DNA of 64,000 nt, taken from assembly GCA_033239125.1 (NCBI GenBank), contig BSWB01000005.1, positions 98,889,994 through 98,953,993 on the forward strand, written 5' to 3'. The notes beneath the pieces were generated by a model, which had not been told where the DNA came from, made no database searches, and saw nothing but the letters and a program-made list of their open reading frames with translations. Every line of letters starts with the position of its first letter. Position 1 is the first letter of the stretch. The DNA is from Fagopyrum homotropicum. Lineage: Eukaryota; Streptophyta; Magnoliopsida; Caryophyllales; Polygonaceae. A program made the position numbers and the translations under genes. Positions 1 to 10,990 of this stretch are shown here, one piece after another.

Positions 1-2622
1 GAAATTCTCTCAAGGAAGAGGAAGTTGGAAGACTTTCGTGAAGTTAGGATGACATCTAAATCCTCGGAACTTATTCAAATCATGAAGGAGAAGATGCCAC
101 CCAAATTAAGGGATCCCGGCTCTTTTTGCATTCCTATCCAAGTTGGGGATGTGACTTGCGAAGCCTTGTGTGATCTAGGAGCCAGCGTGAGCATCATCCC
201 ACTGGAGCTATGCGTGAAGATCGGCATTGGAGAGCCCAAGCCGGTGAAGATACGGTTGTACATGGCGGATCGCTCCATTACCCATCCCGTAGGTGTTTTG
301 GAAGACGTTCCGGTTAAGTTAGGTAACTTCTATTTACCTATAGACTTTGTAGTACTTGATATTCCTGCAGATTATCCCGTTCCTATCATTCTCGGGAGAC
401 CGTTTCTAGCAACTTCGGGTTGCAAGGTGGATTGTAAGAACGCCAAGTTGAAGTTCAACATTGGCGGAGATGAAGTGGAATTTGCATTGCTTGCTGCAAT
501 GAAGGGAGAGCAGCTGGAAGATGATATCTTCAACATCTATGATGAAGAAGAATCGAGAGAATTGGTGAGCTCTATCCTTATTAACGATCCACTTGAAAAA
601 GTTATTAGCTTTAGCTTAATGGAGGAAGGTATAAATGCTTCTTGTGATGCAGATATACGGAGCCTAAAAGCACTGGAAGAAGATCCAGGAGCTAAATTTG
701 AAAGACTAATCCAGGAGAAGAAGATCTCCAGTTTCGTTCCCAGTTGCAGTACCTCGACCGAGGCACCTTCTGGACCAAGAGAGGTGTTCTTAGCTGAAGA
801 ACATCTCGGTCACCCACTCTGCACCTCGACCGAGGTCGCAAACGAGATGATGTCAACTGAGACTTTTGAAAGTCCAGTTCCTCAATTTGAATCTACTGCA
901 CTGGAAGGAGGAAGCAAGGATCCCCCTCAAAAGGCACCCCCAGTTGTGGAGCTTAAACAACTCCCAAATCACTTGAGGTATGCTTTTCTTAGATCGGATT
1001 CTACTTATCCCGTCATTGTTAGTGCTTCCCTTTCCGAAACTGAATTATCTAAACTAATGCATGTCTTGAGGAAGCATCGAAAGGCTTTGGGTTATACTAT
1101 TGATGATCTTATTGGCATTAAGCCTTCTTTCTGCATGCATAGAATACTAATGGAGGACGATCATAAGACTTCACGGGAACCTCAAAGACGGTTAAATCCG
1201 ATCATGAAAGAGGCTATGAAGAAAGAAATCCTTAAGTTGTTTGATGCAGGTATCATATTTCCTATCTCGGATAGCAAGTGGGTGAGCCCGGTGCATGTTG
1301 TTCCGAAGAAAGGAAGGATGACCGTTGTGACGAATAAGAACAACAAGTTAATCCCAACTAGGACCGTCACGGGCTGGAGGGTGTGCATTGACTATAGGAA
1401 GCTGAACGTGGCCACTCGGAAGGACCATTTTCCGCTTTCCTTCATCGATCAAATGCTCGAACGGTTAGCCCAGCATTCCTATTTTTGCTACTTAGATGGT
1501 TATAGTGGCTTCTTTCAGATTCCTATCTATCCGGATGATCAAGAGAAGACCACTTTCACTTGTCCATGGGGGACATTTTCTTATAGGAGGATGCCATTTG
1601 GATTATGTAATGCACCCGCCACCTTCCAGCGATGCATGATGGCTATCTTTTCCGAATATATAGAGGAGATCATGGAGGTATTTATGGATAATTTTTCAGT
1701 ATATGGTTCCTCTTTTGATAATTGCCTATCTAACCTTTCTCTAGTTGTACAAAGATGTGAAGACACTAATCTCGTTTTGAATTGGGAAAAGTGTCACTTT
1801 ATGGTTAATGAAGGCATTGTGCTAGGACACCTCGTTTCTAGTCGAGGTATTGAGTTTGATCGAGCTAAGATCGAGACTATAGAGAAACTTCCTCCCCCTT
1901 GTTCTGTTAAGGGTGTGCGGAGTTTTCTCGGGCATGCAGGTTTCTACAGGAGGTTCAGCAAGGATTTCTCGAAGATCTCTAAACCACTAATTAAACTCTT
2001 GAATAAAGATGTTGTTTTTGAGTTTTCGCAGGAGTGTCTCAATGCATTCTACAGGATTAAGGAGGCGTTGATCTCCGCTCCCATTATCCAACCTCCGGAC
2101 TGGACCTTGCCCTTTGAGATCATGTGCGATGCGAGTGATGTGGCGGTAGGAGAGGTGCTTGGACAAAAGAAGGATGGCCGGACCACCGCCATTTACTATG
2201 CTAGCAAGACGCTAGACGAAGCCCAGCGTAACTACGCCACCACCGAAAAAGAACTATTGGCGGTTGTATATGCCTTCGAGAAATTTTGTTCTTACTTGGT
2301 GGGAGCGAAAGTTGTTGTTTACACCGACCATGCAGCTATTCGTTACTTACTTACTAAGAAAGATGCTAAGCCACGTCTTATTCGATGGATTCTCTTGCTT
2401 CAAGAGTTTGACCTAGAGATCCGCGATAAGAAGGGATCCGAAAATTCTGTTGCGGATCACCTCAGCCGGCTGCCCCCTTCTTCACGCGAAAAGGACAAAC
2501 CACCCATAGACGATTCATTCCCGGATGAGCACTTGCATTTGCTGGAAGAATTGATAGACCTCCTTATCTCACCCCATGATGGAGGTGAAGTATGGGGTGA
2601 GGATACTTCCCAGCATGTTTAG
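1..2622 (+). pseudogene. Athila pol fragment: PR-RT-RNase H with integrase deleted
   Basis: The frame is open from base 1, so the ATG at 25 is internal and not the start. Counting from that ATG: aspartic protease CDLGAS at residues 49-54 and its LGRPFLA flap strand near 120; a linker at about 235-310 holding palindrome copies; RT with FMDN at about 553-556; RNase H from about 700 to the DHLSRL motif near 815. The catalytic FMDD is FMDN (codon at 1690-1692). After DHLSRL the frame jumps from a conserved DSFPDEHLHL segment into HDGGEVWGE. That matches the last integrase residues of copies B and C (HGAVEVWGE), so about 1.6 kb containing the integrase catalytic core is missing. The product would reverse-transcribe poorly and could not integrate. 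Confidence 0.93.
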
Positions 2623-2657
2623 GGACACTGTACGGTCCAGCTAGCGACCTTAAATCT

Positions 2658-2673
2658 TTGGGAGGCAACCCAA
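2658..2673 (+). other. Conserved post-pol stem-loop, copy A
   Basis: TTGGG-AGGCAA-CCCAA can fold into a 5-bp stem with a 6-nt loop, just after the pol stop. The same block with the same flanks (CTAGC before, GGTATTGC after) lies at 18332-18347 and 32690-32705, and a fourth copy at 12110-12125. Function unknown. Confidence 0.6.
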
Positions 2674-2869
2674 GGTATTGCTCTCTTTTCCCTTTCCTAG
2701 TCTAGCTTTAGATAGTTTGCTTTGCTTTGCTTTGCTTTGTTTTTGGCGTCCTAGACAGACAACAGCTACTCTCTAAGGAAGGAATACAACTCAGGAGCAA
2801 CACTGGAAGGACAGAAGTTCGAGAAATCGAGAAGACGGAGTTTGACTGAGACACATCTCGGTTGTTGTC

Positions 2870-3007
2870 ACAGCACCTCGACCGAGATGATTCTTGAGCA
2901 ACCGAGGCGACTAGGGCTTACTGAGATTCACCTTGGTCCGTATCACCTCGGTCCAGTCGGGACCATCTCGACCGAGGTGACAGCAGTTTCAGAAAAGGGT
3001 ATAAAAG
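2870..3007 (+). promoter_or_regulatory. Putative internal promoter module before env-position ORF, copy A
   Basis: Exact CTCGACCGAG copies at 2877-2886 and 2967-2976, plus several near copies, lie just upstream of a TATA-like TATAAAAG at 3000-3007. A further exact copy is at 3380-3389, close to the ORF start at 3439. Copies B and C have the same arrangement at the same place with a different palindrome. The promoter role is inferred from layout only. Confidence 0.45.
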
Positions 3008-3438
3008 GGAGATCGATTTCTCTCTCTTCCCTCTCTCACCATCTCGACCGCGGCGCACAGATTCATCTCGTTCTCCGATTTTCGATCGTTTTTGACGATT
3101 CTTGCTTCCAAACTGCAAGGAAAGAGTAGAGGATCAGTTTGCAAGCGACAATCTGCAACAAAAACGCTCCGAATCGACCGAATTTGGGGTAAATCGAAAA
3201 AAACCTAACTCCCTCTTCTTCCACTGTTTCGGTCAATTGGGCTTTGGTTGCCCTTGCATTGTGTTAAAAAAGGCTTAAGTACCCCATAGGAACAATTGGT
3301 AGTGATATTAGGGGAAAATAACTGGATTTCTGAGAGTTAAGATCCAACAGCACATCGCCTCGGTCCAGTCGACCTGCATCTCGACCGAGGTGTTCTTGAG
3401 ATCTGACAACCAACCGAGGTGATCTGACAGAGAGAAAA

Positions 3439-4805
3439 ATGAGTTCAGATCGCCAGCTTGTACTAAGGGATAGGTCTTCCCCTTCTCCTTCTTCTTCTCG
3501 CCGTTCTATACCGGTTGCGTCACCGGGTAGATTATGACCGTATTGCAGCACGCCCAGTGATTGCATCGCGGTTCCTAGATATTGCTGCTTTTGATTGCCT
3601 CTATGTGGATGATGATTTGAGGCGGATGTTTGCTATGGTAGGGATGGAGCAGTTTACGGAGATTAGAGCTCCAACCTACCTCGAGCCCACATTGGAGTTT
3701 GTGAGCTCCGTGACCTACCTGCCTTCAAAGCAGGCCATCAAGTATCGGTTGCTGAACCGGAATTATCTAGTGCCGATGGATCAGTGGAGAGATATCTTCG
3801 GCTTCCCGACCTCGACAGTTCTGGGGACAGATAGCTCACGTAGTTGAGTATACTGATAGGTGGAGACCTGGAGATTCCAGGGAGCGGATCATCTTCCACC
3901 TCGCCTTCAGACTAGCTCACCGTATTTTTAGCGAGACACTTCTGGCGCGTACTGAGATGCCCCAGAAGATTAGACAGGGTGAGCTTCTGAGTCTATATTG
4001 TATGGTTACCGGAGGAGTTCCCGACTTCGGAGTGATGCTGGCTGAGGATCTTCACAGGATCAAGGCGAAGGGGAAGGGACACATCTGCTGTGGAGGGTTA
4101 GTGACTCATTTAGCTACTGAGATGGGATTATATCTGAGTGCATGTACTATGGTGGCGGCTGCCAAGCCGCTTGGCCCGTAGGAGATGATCACGAGGAGAA
4201 TTCTGGTTCCTCATGGACTTACTACGCCATATGTGGCGATGCCTTGGGAGCAGACTGCGCCTCAGGGTATTAGATGGTCATCTCAGTTCTTAGTGTTTGA
4301 CCCTCAGTACTGGTCCACTGCGTGGATTCCTCTTATTGAGGATGCTAGAGACGCAGCAGCAGTAGCCCGGGAGTAGGATGAGGAGGAGGCTGATGAGGAG
4401 GATGATGACGGAGCCGCTATGGAGACAGGGACATATACAACTGATCCTAGTATACCAGTCGTCGATCTAGACGACGAGGAGACGGAGGATGAGCCAGCTG
4501 CAGCACCAGCACGTCTTGCCAGGCGTAGAGTTCGCAGGCAGAGGGATCCCGTCGCTCACCGCCGGATTGACGATCTGACAGATCAGATGATCGATTCCTA
4601 CGCCGCTCTTATAGTTGATATCGGTGAGCGCCTTGATGACCATCGCCGAGAGATGGATAGCCGGACTCATCAGATGTTGGAGAGTCAGCACTACCAGCGC
4701 CGGATGATGGAGATCTAGTTTCAGCATATGATGGGATATCCATTCGACCCATCCCAGCATCCATACGTGCCATATCCACCACCACCGCCAGCAAATCAGG
4801 ACTAG
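3439..4805 (+). pseudogene. Athila env-position ORF, decayed (copy A)
   Basis: The ATG at 3439 opens a Ser/Pro-rich start, and a frameshift near 3510 is needed to enter the conserved body at 3515-3847. Further segments follow at 3957-4181, 4185-4376 and 4419-4718, separated by stops. The body (RIAARPVIASRFLDI, a following DDLRRMF segment) aligns with the better preserved proteins of copies B and C at 19117 and 33475. The tail is Arg-rich and helix-prone, then ends in a Pro-rich run. I see no signal peptide or membrane segment, so env describes position only. It resembles the plant retrotransposon family annotated as ATHILA ORF-1. Confidence 0.7.
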
Positions 4806-6211
4806 AGCTCGCAGGGATTTCTTTTCTTTATTTATTATGCAACTCAACTTATGTCCGGTGAGTTCTTCCTGTTTCCTTAGACTTATCTTGACCCATTGGG
4901 ACAATGTGTCCCAAGTATGGGGTATTTATGTGTATTATCCGACATTATGTATGCTTGTATGACTTGATTCGGATATTTATGATTTTCTTATGCTCTATGT
5001 GCTTATCTGAGACTACATGCATGCATACAGGTTATTTGATTGAGAAAAACGTCAAAAACTGGTTTAAGAAAAAAAAATTTTTGACCTCGACCGAAGTGAT
5101 TCTAGCCGAACGAGGTGATTCACCTCGGTTGACTTAGAACATCTCGATCGAGGTGGTTTAATTGAGACAGTTTTCGAAACGATTTTTTTGCTTCTTATCT
5201 AGATATGACCTCAGTGAAGATTTTGTTTGCAGACTGGTTTTGAAATCTTTATATGTTTGAAAGGTTTTATAATATGTTTAAGTTACCAAATGCTTTGTTT
5301 GAAATTTGGCATGTTTAATACTTTGTTTTTATCCAAATTATGTTGAATTTGAAGGTTGACACCACAGGATGAGTTCTCTCACTCTCTTCCTGGAAAGACC
5401 AAGGCAATTCATTATCTTCTCTTCTTCTTCTTGATCATGCTTAGCCCCTCATATACATATTTGCCTCCCTTTACCTATCCGGGGATTTGGGAGCAAGCAA
5501 AAGTGAAAAGCAAGTGAAAGAAAAGTTGAGATATTGGCTGGAAGTTAGAAAGAAATAAATAGGTTTGGGGAAGTCAATCATGATGATGAGTAACTTGGCA
5601 CTATTCACATAGCCGGGTGTTTGTGTCTTGCCAAAGTCGGATTGAGTGATATTTCTAACGGGTCATGGTATGTGCATCAAGGGTTTGAGGCATCTCGAGA
5701 AATTGATGATTGCTGATTTCCTAGGCTTCGGTTATTGTGCACCTCTGTCCATGCATCCCAAAAAGTAAAGTAAAAAAGTGAAAATAAGCAAAGCTTATTG
5801 GTGGAAGATGTTGAAGTTCAAAAGCAAGTAAAGTGAAGATCCTTTTCCCGGATTCTAGCACCACATTCCCTATATACATCCCGCCCTCACACGTTTCTTG
5901 ACCTTTCATTTGGAAAGCCCTTGAGACCTCAAGCTTGTTGATTGACTTAGTGGTTTAAACTGGATTATACATGATTAATTTTGATAATTATGATTTATTA
6001 TGCATTCTATGATTTTATGCAAAGATGAACAACTTTCTCATATTTATAAAATGTTTTGATGATATTTTGATTTTGAATTTCATGAGAGCGATCTATGATT
6101 GGAGCACACCACCAAAAATGTTTTGAAATACTTTTCATTGATCTTTATGACCTATAATACATTCTATCTTGTACTTAAGATTTGGAACTTGCTTGGGGAC
6201 AAGCAAGGGAC
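4806..6211 (+). other. Non-coding 3' spacer, copy A
   Basis: No convincing coding frame. It contains an AAGTATGGGGT tract at 4913-4923, a perfect CTCGATCGAG palindrome at 5143-5152, and a block at about 5565-5790 that is strikingly conserved with the spacers of copies B (about 21355-21570) and C (about 35685-35900). Confidence 0.7.
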
Positions 6212-6226
6212 AAGTATGGGGTATTT
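6212..6226 (+). other. 3' polypurine tract, copy A
   Basis: AAGTATGGGGT followed by ATTT directly precedes the LTR start TGATAG. This is the expected plus-strand priming site. The same tract precedes the 3' LTRs of copies B and C. Confidence 0.8.
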
Positions 6227-7986
6227 TGATAGCATGAATTATAGTCTATATTTTGGGACCTGTTTAGACGTTTTATCTTCAATAATCTACATGTTTGGAT
6301 GTATATTATGTGATTATATTGTCGTTTCATCTACCTTTGCGGGAATCGAGGTCTACACCTAGTTTCGTTGTAATCGTAGGTAAAATGGCACATTTTGGAC
6401 CAAAATGGAGCTAAAGGAGTTAAGGAGTCATTGGAGCTACATTTTGGAGCTTAAAAAGGAACTCAGGAAGCAAGGAATTAACAAAGAAGATTTACTTTGG
6501 ACCAGATTTGAGAGATTTCACTTTCAGCTGAGAGTCACCTCGGTCAGCTACAGTACCATCTCGACCGAGGTGATTTTGAGGAACGCCCCGACCGAGGCGA
6601 ATACCCTGACGCGGCGAGATCATTTATTCTTGGTTGAGATCTTTTATTTTTTGAAGGAAAGATCTTATATTTTTGTGTTGGATTTCTGGAATGAAGATCA
6701 TATATTTTAAAGATCTATTTTAGAGATATGGATATATTTTTATTAGGAAAATATCTTTTCAAGATATTTTATCTTTGGAAGATAGTTTTCCTATAAAAAG
6801 GGCTTGATTTTCCACAATTCAGGACGCCCGCTACCATCGGCGCATCACCGAAAATTCCGCTATCATTATAGTGGTTGAAGGAAGGAAGGAAGATTGAAGA
6901 TCAATCTAGGAAGGATTGATAGCTTGTTATAGCTTTTTAAGGGGATTTGTAAGACTTTCTTAGATTCCCTTTTGTTGATTGTCTTGTTGGATTTGTTATC
7001 CAAGGAACACTTATTTGTTTGATATTTGATTCAGTTATTGAAGCCTTGTTCTTAAGGTTTTTGTGTTCAAATATTCACTTTCTTCCCGTATATTTGATTA
7101 TTGCTTTCATGATGATGAGTGGCTAATTTCTTTGTGCGTTCTAGGGTGATTGGCTGAAGGTTGTGGGAAAGACGATGATAGAATAATCTTAAATTTCAGT
7201 AGGACCCTGAAATCTCGAGTCTTTATCCTTAACCCTAGAACATCTCGTTCAGTCGATGAACATCTCGGCCGGGGTGGAATTCGTCTGACCAAGGTGACCT
7301 TTCTGATCCGTAACTGAGAGTTAAGTGTTAGAGTTTGTCAAACCCTATTCTTATTACACATTTCCTGGTTCAATGCAAGCCTAGGATGAGACTTACCCGG
7401 TAATTCCTTTATTTGTTTACCCATGATCATAAGCGTAGGTAATAAAGGTTTATCCTTTATTGGGGTTTGAGTGTGCCTTCATCCCTTCTTTGTGAGTTAG
7501 CCTGAGACTTACCCAGTAAAGGTTGATTCTATTCCCTTAGTTGGTGTGTTGGCTTGAGATTATAATTCATTTCCTTAGTAACTTGAGACTTACCCGGTGA
7601 TAGGTTCTTTGGCTTGGGATTAGTGAGTAGTGAGACTTACTCGGTGATCTATTCCATTTTAGTAACACCTTCCCTTGCGAAATCTCAGCTTTGTCCGCTT
7701 TATCTTGAGATCTTGAGTTGGAACCACAACTAGATGCTTTAATCCCTAGAATTACATATCTCCTTAATTGACTTTTTATCATCTTTGATTGCTTTAATTG
7801 CTTTTGTGGTTAGTTGCAATATTGACTACCAATATTGGTTTTGTTTCACCTAAGTCCCTAAGATCGGCACCCCGGAATTCTTGTTTTTACTACGATTGAC
7901 CCGTACACTGCGGGTTCACATCCTTGTTTTGAGCATATATCTTGGGTTATAAATTTGAAGCTTGCACACACCATTTGGAGCGAACA
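6227..7986 (+). repeat. 3' LTR of Athila copy A (1760 bp)
   Basis: Begins TGATAGCATGAATTA and ends GGAGCGAACA. The purine tract lies before it and MULE sequence after it. TATA-like box TATAAAAAG at 6792-6800, with an exact CTCGACCGAG at 6560-6569 upstream and degenerate copies near 7230-7300 downstream. The last 150 bp match the ends of the other Athila LTRs; the first half is largely unalignable with them by eye. Confidence 0.88.
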
Positions 7987-8128
7987 AATATCTTGACAAC
8001 GGGTTGTGACAAATTGAGTTGTTACACATACGTTAAGTGTGTTAGACAACGATCATGTAGATAATACGTGGAGTAATAGTTCGTCAAAGTCAATCCTATG
8101 TGCATGCTAAAAACAATTTAACTTGTTG

Positions 8129-8918
8129 TTGGGAAAACATATCGTACAAAAACTGAGTTGAAGAACGCATTGTGTTTGCATTCTATATCGGAATGTTCAC
8201 AATATAGAATTGTTAAGTTAAAGAGGAAGGCAATCACTGCAATATGTATTAATGAAGCATGCAAATGGAGAGTTCGTTTCAGTATGCTTGGTGAATCAAG
8301 TATATTTACAACAACAAAGTTCGTCTCTATACACACATGTTCGTATCAATTGAGGCGAAGGGGTAACAGGGGTGCTTCCTACCACGTCATAGCAGAGAAA
8401 GTGAAATCAATGTATGTTACTTTAACTTTTCATACAATACTGTTATGTACATATCATGTGTAACTCGTGCATTATGTAGGTACGCTAACTCCAAGAAACT
8501 ACCTTCGATAAATCAGATAGTAACAGTAATGAAAAGTTTACACCGTATTGATGCTAGTTATTAGAAGTGCTGGAAGGCCCAAGAAGAAGTGAAGGACATG
8601 ATTAGAGGAACATCTGAGGATAATTACAGCTTAATCCCTTCCTATTTGTATATGCTGGAGGAATCCAATGAAGGATCATATGTTGGACTTATAGTAGACG
8701 ATGAGAATCGTTTCAAGTATGTATTTGTAACATTCGGTCAGTCCATCCGAGAGTTTAAATCGATGAGGAAGGTACATATTCTTATACCATGTAATATCAT
8801 TTTGTGTTCTATTATTCATGTATGTAGATTATGTACAAGTGTAATTTGTTGTAGGTTATCACAGTAGACGGAACACATCTTAGTGGGAAGTACGGGGGAG
8901 TGTTGCTTGTTGCATCTG
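8129..8918 (+). pseudogene. MULE transposase, N-terminal part (interrupted)
   Basis: Reading from 8129 gives a MuDR-type DNA-binding domain ending in an HTC zinc-ligand triplet (CKWRVRFSM, then IHTCSY). An intron runs from about 8412 to 8480. The helix-rich middle part has a stop (TAG at 8562-8564) inside an otherwise continuous frame. A second intron is at about 8772-8855, then TVDGTHLSGKYGGVLL begins the DDE catalytic domain. Translation meets copy B at 8918 inside a codon run reading VAS, and resumes at 23831 with AQDANQQ once one copy of ATCTG is removed. The stop and the later defects make it non-functional. Confidence 0.85.
8914..8918. repeat. Target-site duplication ATCTG (left), copy B
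   Basis: ATCTG at 8914-8918 is repeated at 23826-23830, directly flanking the two LTR ends. Removing the element and one copy restores the transposase frame. Confidence 0.9.
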
Positions 8919-9149
8919 CGATGACATGAATTATGACCTATTTTTAGGCATGTATTTATATAGATTTTCCCTTTATTTTATATGCATAGACATACATTCA
9001 TGACATTTATGATTATATTCACCTACTTTGCAAGAATAGAGGTCTACACAGAGTTTTATTGCATTTGTAGGTAATTTGGCGAATTATGGAGCAAAATAGC
9101 ATATTTAAGGATTAAGCCTTGAAGCGAGACAAAAAGGAGCATAAAAGGA

Positions 9150-9312
9150 ATTTAGGACGCGGCAAAGTATTTTCTGATACCTTCGGACGCGGCCCAAAGT
9201 ATTTTCTGATACCGTCGGACGCGGCCCAAAGTATTCTCTGATACCATCTGACGCGCCAAAGTATTTTCTGATACCACGCAGCCCAGAGTATCTTTTGATA
9301 CCAGCGGATTCG
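9150..9312 (+). repeat. 30-32-bp tandem repeat, about 5 copies, upstream of LTR TATA
   Basis: The unit contains AAAGTATTTTCTGATACC followed by a CGGACGCGGC-like stretch. It occupies the place where the other LTRs carry palindrome clusters. The last copies are degenerate. Confidence 0.8.
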
Positions 9313-9392
9313 ACTTATTTTCAGCCCAAATATTTAGGGTTTTATCTTTAAACCCTAGATTGATCCCTATATAAATCGGAGAACCTTCAACA

Positions 9393-9760
9393 TTGAAGGG
9401 AGTCAAAACCTTCAAAGGGAGCCAATTTCTCCAAAGGGAGACTAGAGGGAGTTAATTTCTCCAAAGGGAGACTAGAAGGAGCCAATTTCTCCAAAGGGAG
9501 ACTAGAGGGAGTTAATTTGTCCAAAGGGAGACTAGAAGGAGCCAATTTCTCCAAAGGGAGACTAGAGGGAGCCAATTTCTCCAAAGGAAGACTAGAAAGA
9601 GTCAAAAACCTCCAAAGGGAGCCAATTTCTCCAAAGGGAGACTAGAAGAGTCAAAAAACCCTCCAAAGAGAGCCAATTTCTCCAAAGGGAGACTAGAGGG
9701 AGTTAATTTCTCCAAAGGGAGATTTAGGGAGAGTCAATTTCTCCGGAGAACGGTAACAGC
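9393..9760 (+). repeat. 30-bp tandem repeat, about 10 copies, downstream of LTR TATA
   Basis: The unit is CTCCAAAGGGAGACTAGA plus GGGAG(T/C)(T/C)AATTT. Because the period is divisible by three, the - strand reads as a repeating decapeptide (SLPLEKLAPS); this is a by-product and not a gene. The CTCC...GGAG pairs inside each unit could form small hairpins. Confidence 0.85.
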
Positions 9761-10856
9761 CCCAGGACTTGGAGTTAAATTCTCCAAAGAATACTTAGAG
9801 AGGCAGACTTGGAGGTCTCCCTATTTGGAGGGAAGATTTGGGGAAGGACGCACTTCCCTTTTTGCAAAGTTGGAAGATTTTAGGGTTTCATTTGAAGGCG
9901 GATTGACATCCCGTTCTTCTTTGTTCCTTGAGATTTGTGAGAGATTCTTATTCTATCCTACATCTATTGAACGCAAGTTACTTTTGAGTTTTATTGACAT
10001 TGGTTTTGTGTTTGTTATTGAGATTTCAAGGTTTTACCTTTTCTCCCTTTCATATTTGATATTTGATTCTATGAATATGATTATTGGCTAAAACCCTTTA
10101 GCAATTCTAAGGTGAAGGGTCGATAGTTGTGGCTTAGATAATGATAGATCGATCGTAATTTGATTGGACCCTGAGAGTTAGAGAAATATCGTCGACACCC
10201 TAAATCACGGCCTGTTCTTAGGTTTCCACGGCCATGATTCTCAAGATCTACCCGTGATTTACTTCAGTTTACGAACCTTGCTTTTACTTTAATCCAAAGT
10301 TAAAGATTTGCTTTAACTTAGTCTTGGCTTGCCTTTTCTAGGTGGTAGTGAAGCCTCAACAACCTCTACCTCGATTGTGAGTGTCACAACCGTAATCGGT
10401 TAAGTTAGTCTTGATCCTTGGATTACAAGTTTGGGTATTTGACATCAATTCTTACCTTTAGAACCTTTCTATATTGAAGCCTCAACAACCTGTATAGAGA
10501 GTGTCTTGTAGGTGAGTCATATAAGGTTTTTGGAACTTCACCGTACAATTACCTTACATTAGCATACCTTTGCATATCTCAACTCTGTCTTTATATCATT
10601 AGTATATCTTGAATCGATTGCCACAGCTGGATACTTGGATCTTTAGGATTGTTGTTTTCCCAATACTTGCAAAAACTCTCATATTTACTCGCTTGATAAT
10701 CTGCAATTGAATTTGTTCCCACCCAAATCCCTGTGTTCGATACTCTGGAATCCTTGCTTAACTATGTCGATCCGTACACTGCGGGTTCGCTTGCTTGATT
10801 CTAGTTTTATAAATTTAAAGCTTATTTGCACACACCTTTAGGGGCGAACAAGTTTT

Positions 10857-10873
10857 TGGCGCCGTTGCCGGGG
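10857..10873 (+). other. Primer-binding site complementary to tRNA-Asp
   Basis: TGGCGCCGTTGCCGGGG lies 6 nt after the LTR end. It is the exact complement of the 3' end of plant tRNA-Asp(GTC), the usual Athila primer. Confidence 0.85.
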
Positions 10874-10990
10874 ATTTGGTTTATGCCGAATTCGGTTATC
10901 GGTTGTCAAGCTTGGGAGCTTTGCTCTTGTTATTTGATATCTCTTTTGAGTGTTCTTGCAGATTTTCCAATGGATGGAAGCAGCTAAGAG

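Larger units (their letters stand above)
1..7986 (+). mobile_element. Athila-lineage Ty3/gypsy retrotransposon, copy A (left end off window)
   Basis: Visible order is protease, RT, RNase H, deleted integrase, env-position ORF, non-coding spacer, purine tract, 3' LTR. The RT wording (MPFGLCNAPATFQ, LVLNWEKCHFMV), the DLGAS protease and a large ORF after pol place it in the Athila lineage. The 5' LTR and gag lie outside the window, so no target duplication can be tested. DNA right of position 7986 reads as the start of a Mutator-like transposase, so this copy appears inserted in that MULE. It is the most diverged of the three Athila copies and uses its own dispersed palindrome, CTCGACCGAG. Confidence 0.93.
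8919..10850 (+). repeat. 5' LTR of copy B (LTR-A type, 1932 bp)
   Basis: Starts CGATGACATGAATTA and ends GGGGCGAACA. TATA-like TATATAAA at 9368-9375. Upstream of it are five copies of a 30-32-bp repeat, and downstream about ten copies of a 30-bp repeat; neither occurs in the other LTRs here. From about 10265 to the end it is nearly identical to 23250-23825; from 10080 to 10260 it is clearly less similar; before that the two cannot be aligned by eye. Confidence 0.85.

Noticed and set aside
25..27. ATG at 25 as start of the pol protein
   Set aside because: The frame is open and homologous to the other copies up to base 1, so the coding region enters from outside the window.
8919..8922. Copy B LTR starting at TGACATG (8922)
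   Set aside because: That start gives no target duplication. Alignment with the copy A LTR start and the ATCTG pair place the border at 8919, with CG for TG.
9387..9605. Minus-strand frame encoding a repeated decapeptide (SLPLEKLAPS)
   Set aside because: It is a 30-bp tandem DNA repeat in an LTR; the period divisible by three keeps a frame open by itself.
9393..9760. CRISPR-like array
   Set aside because: The repeats are contiguous without unique spacers and lie in a plant LTR.
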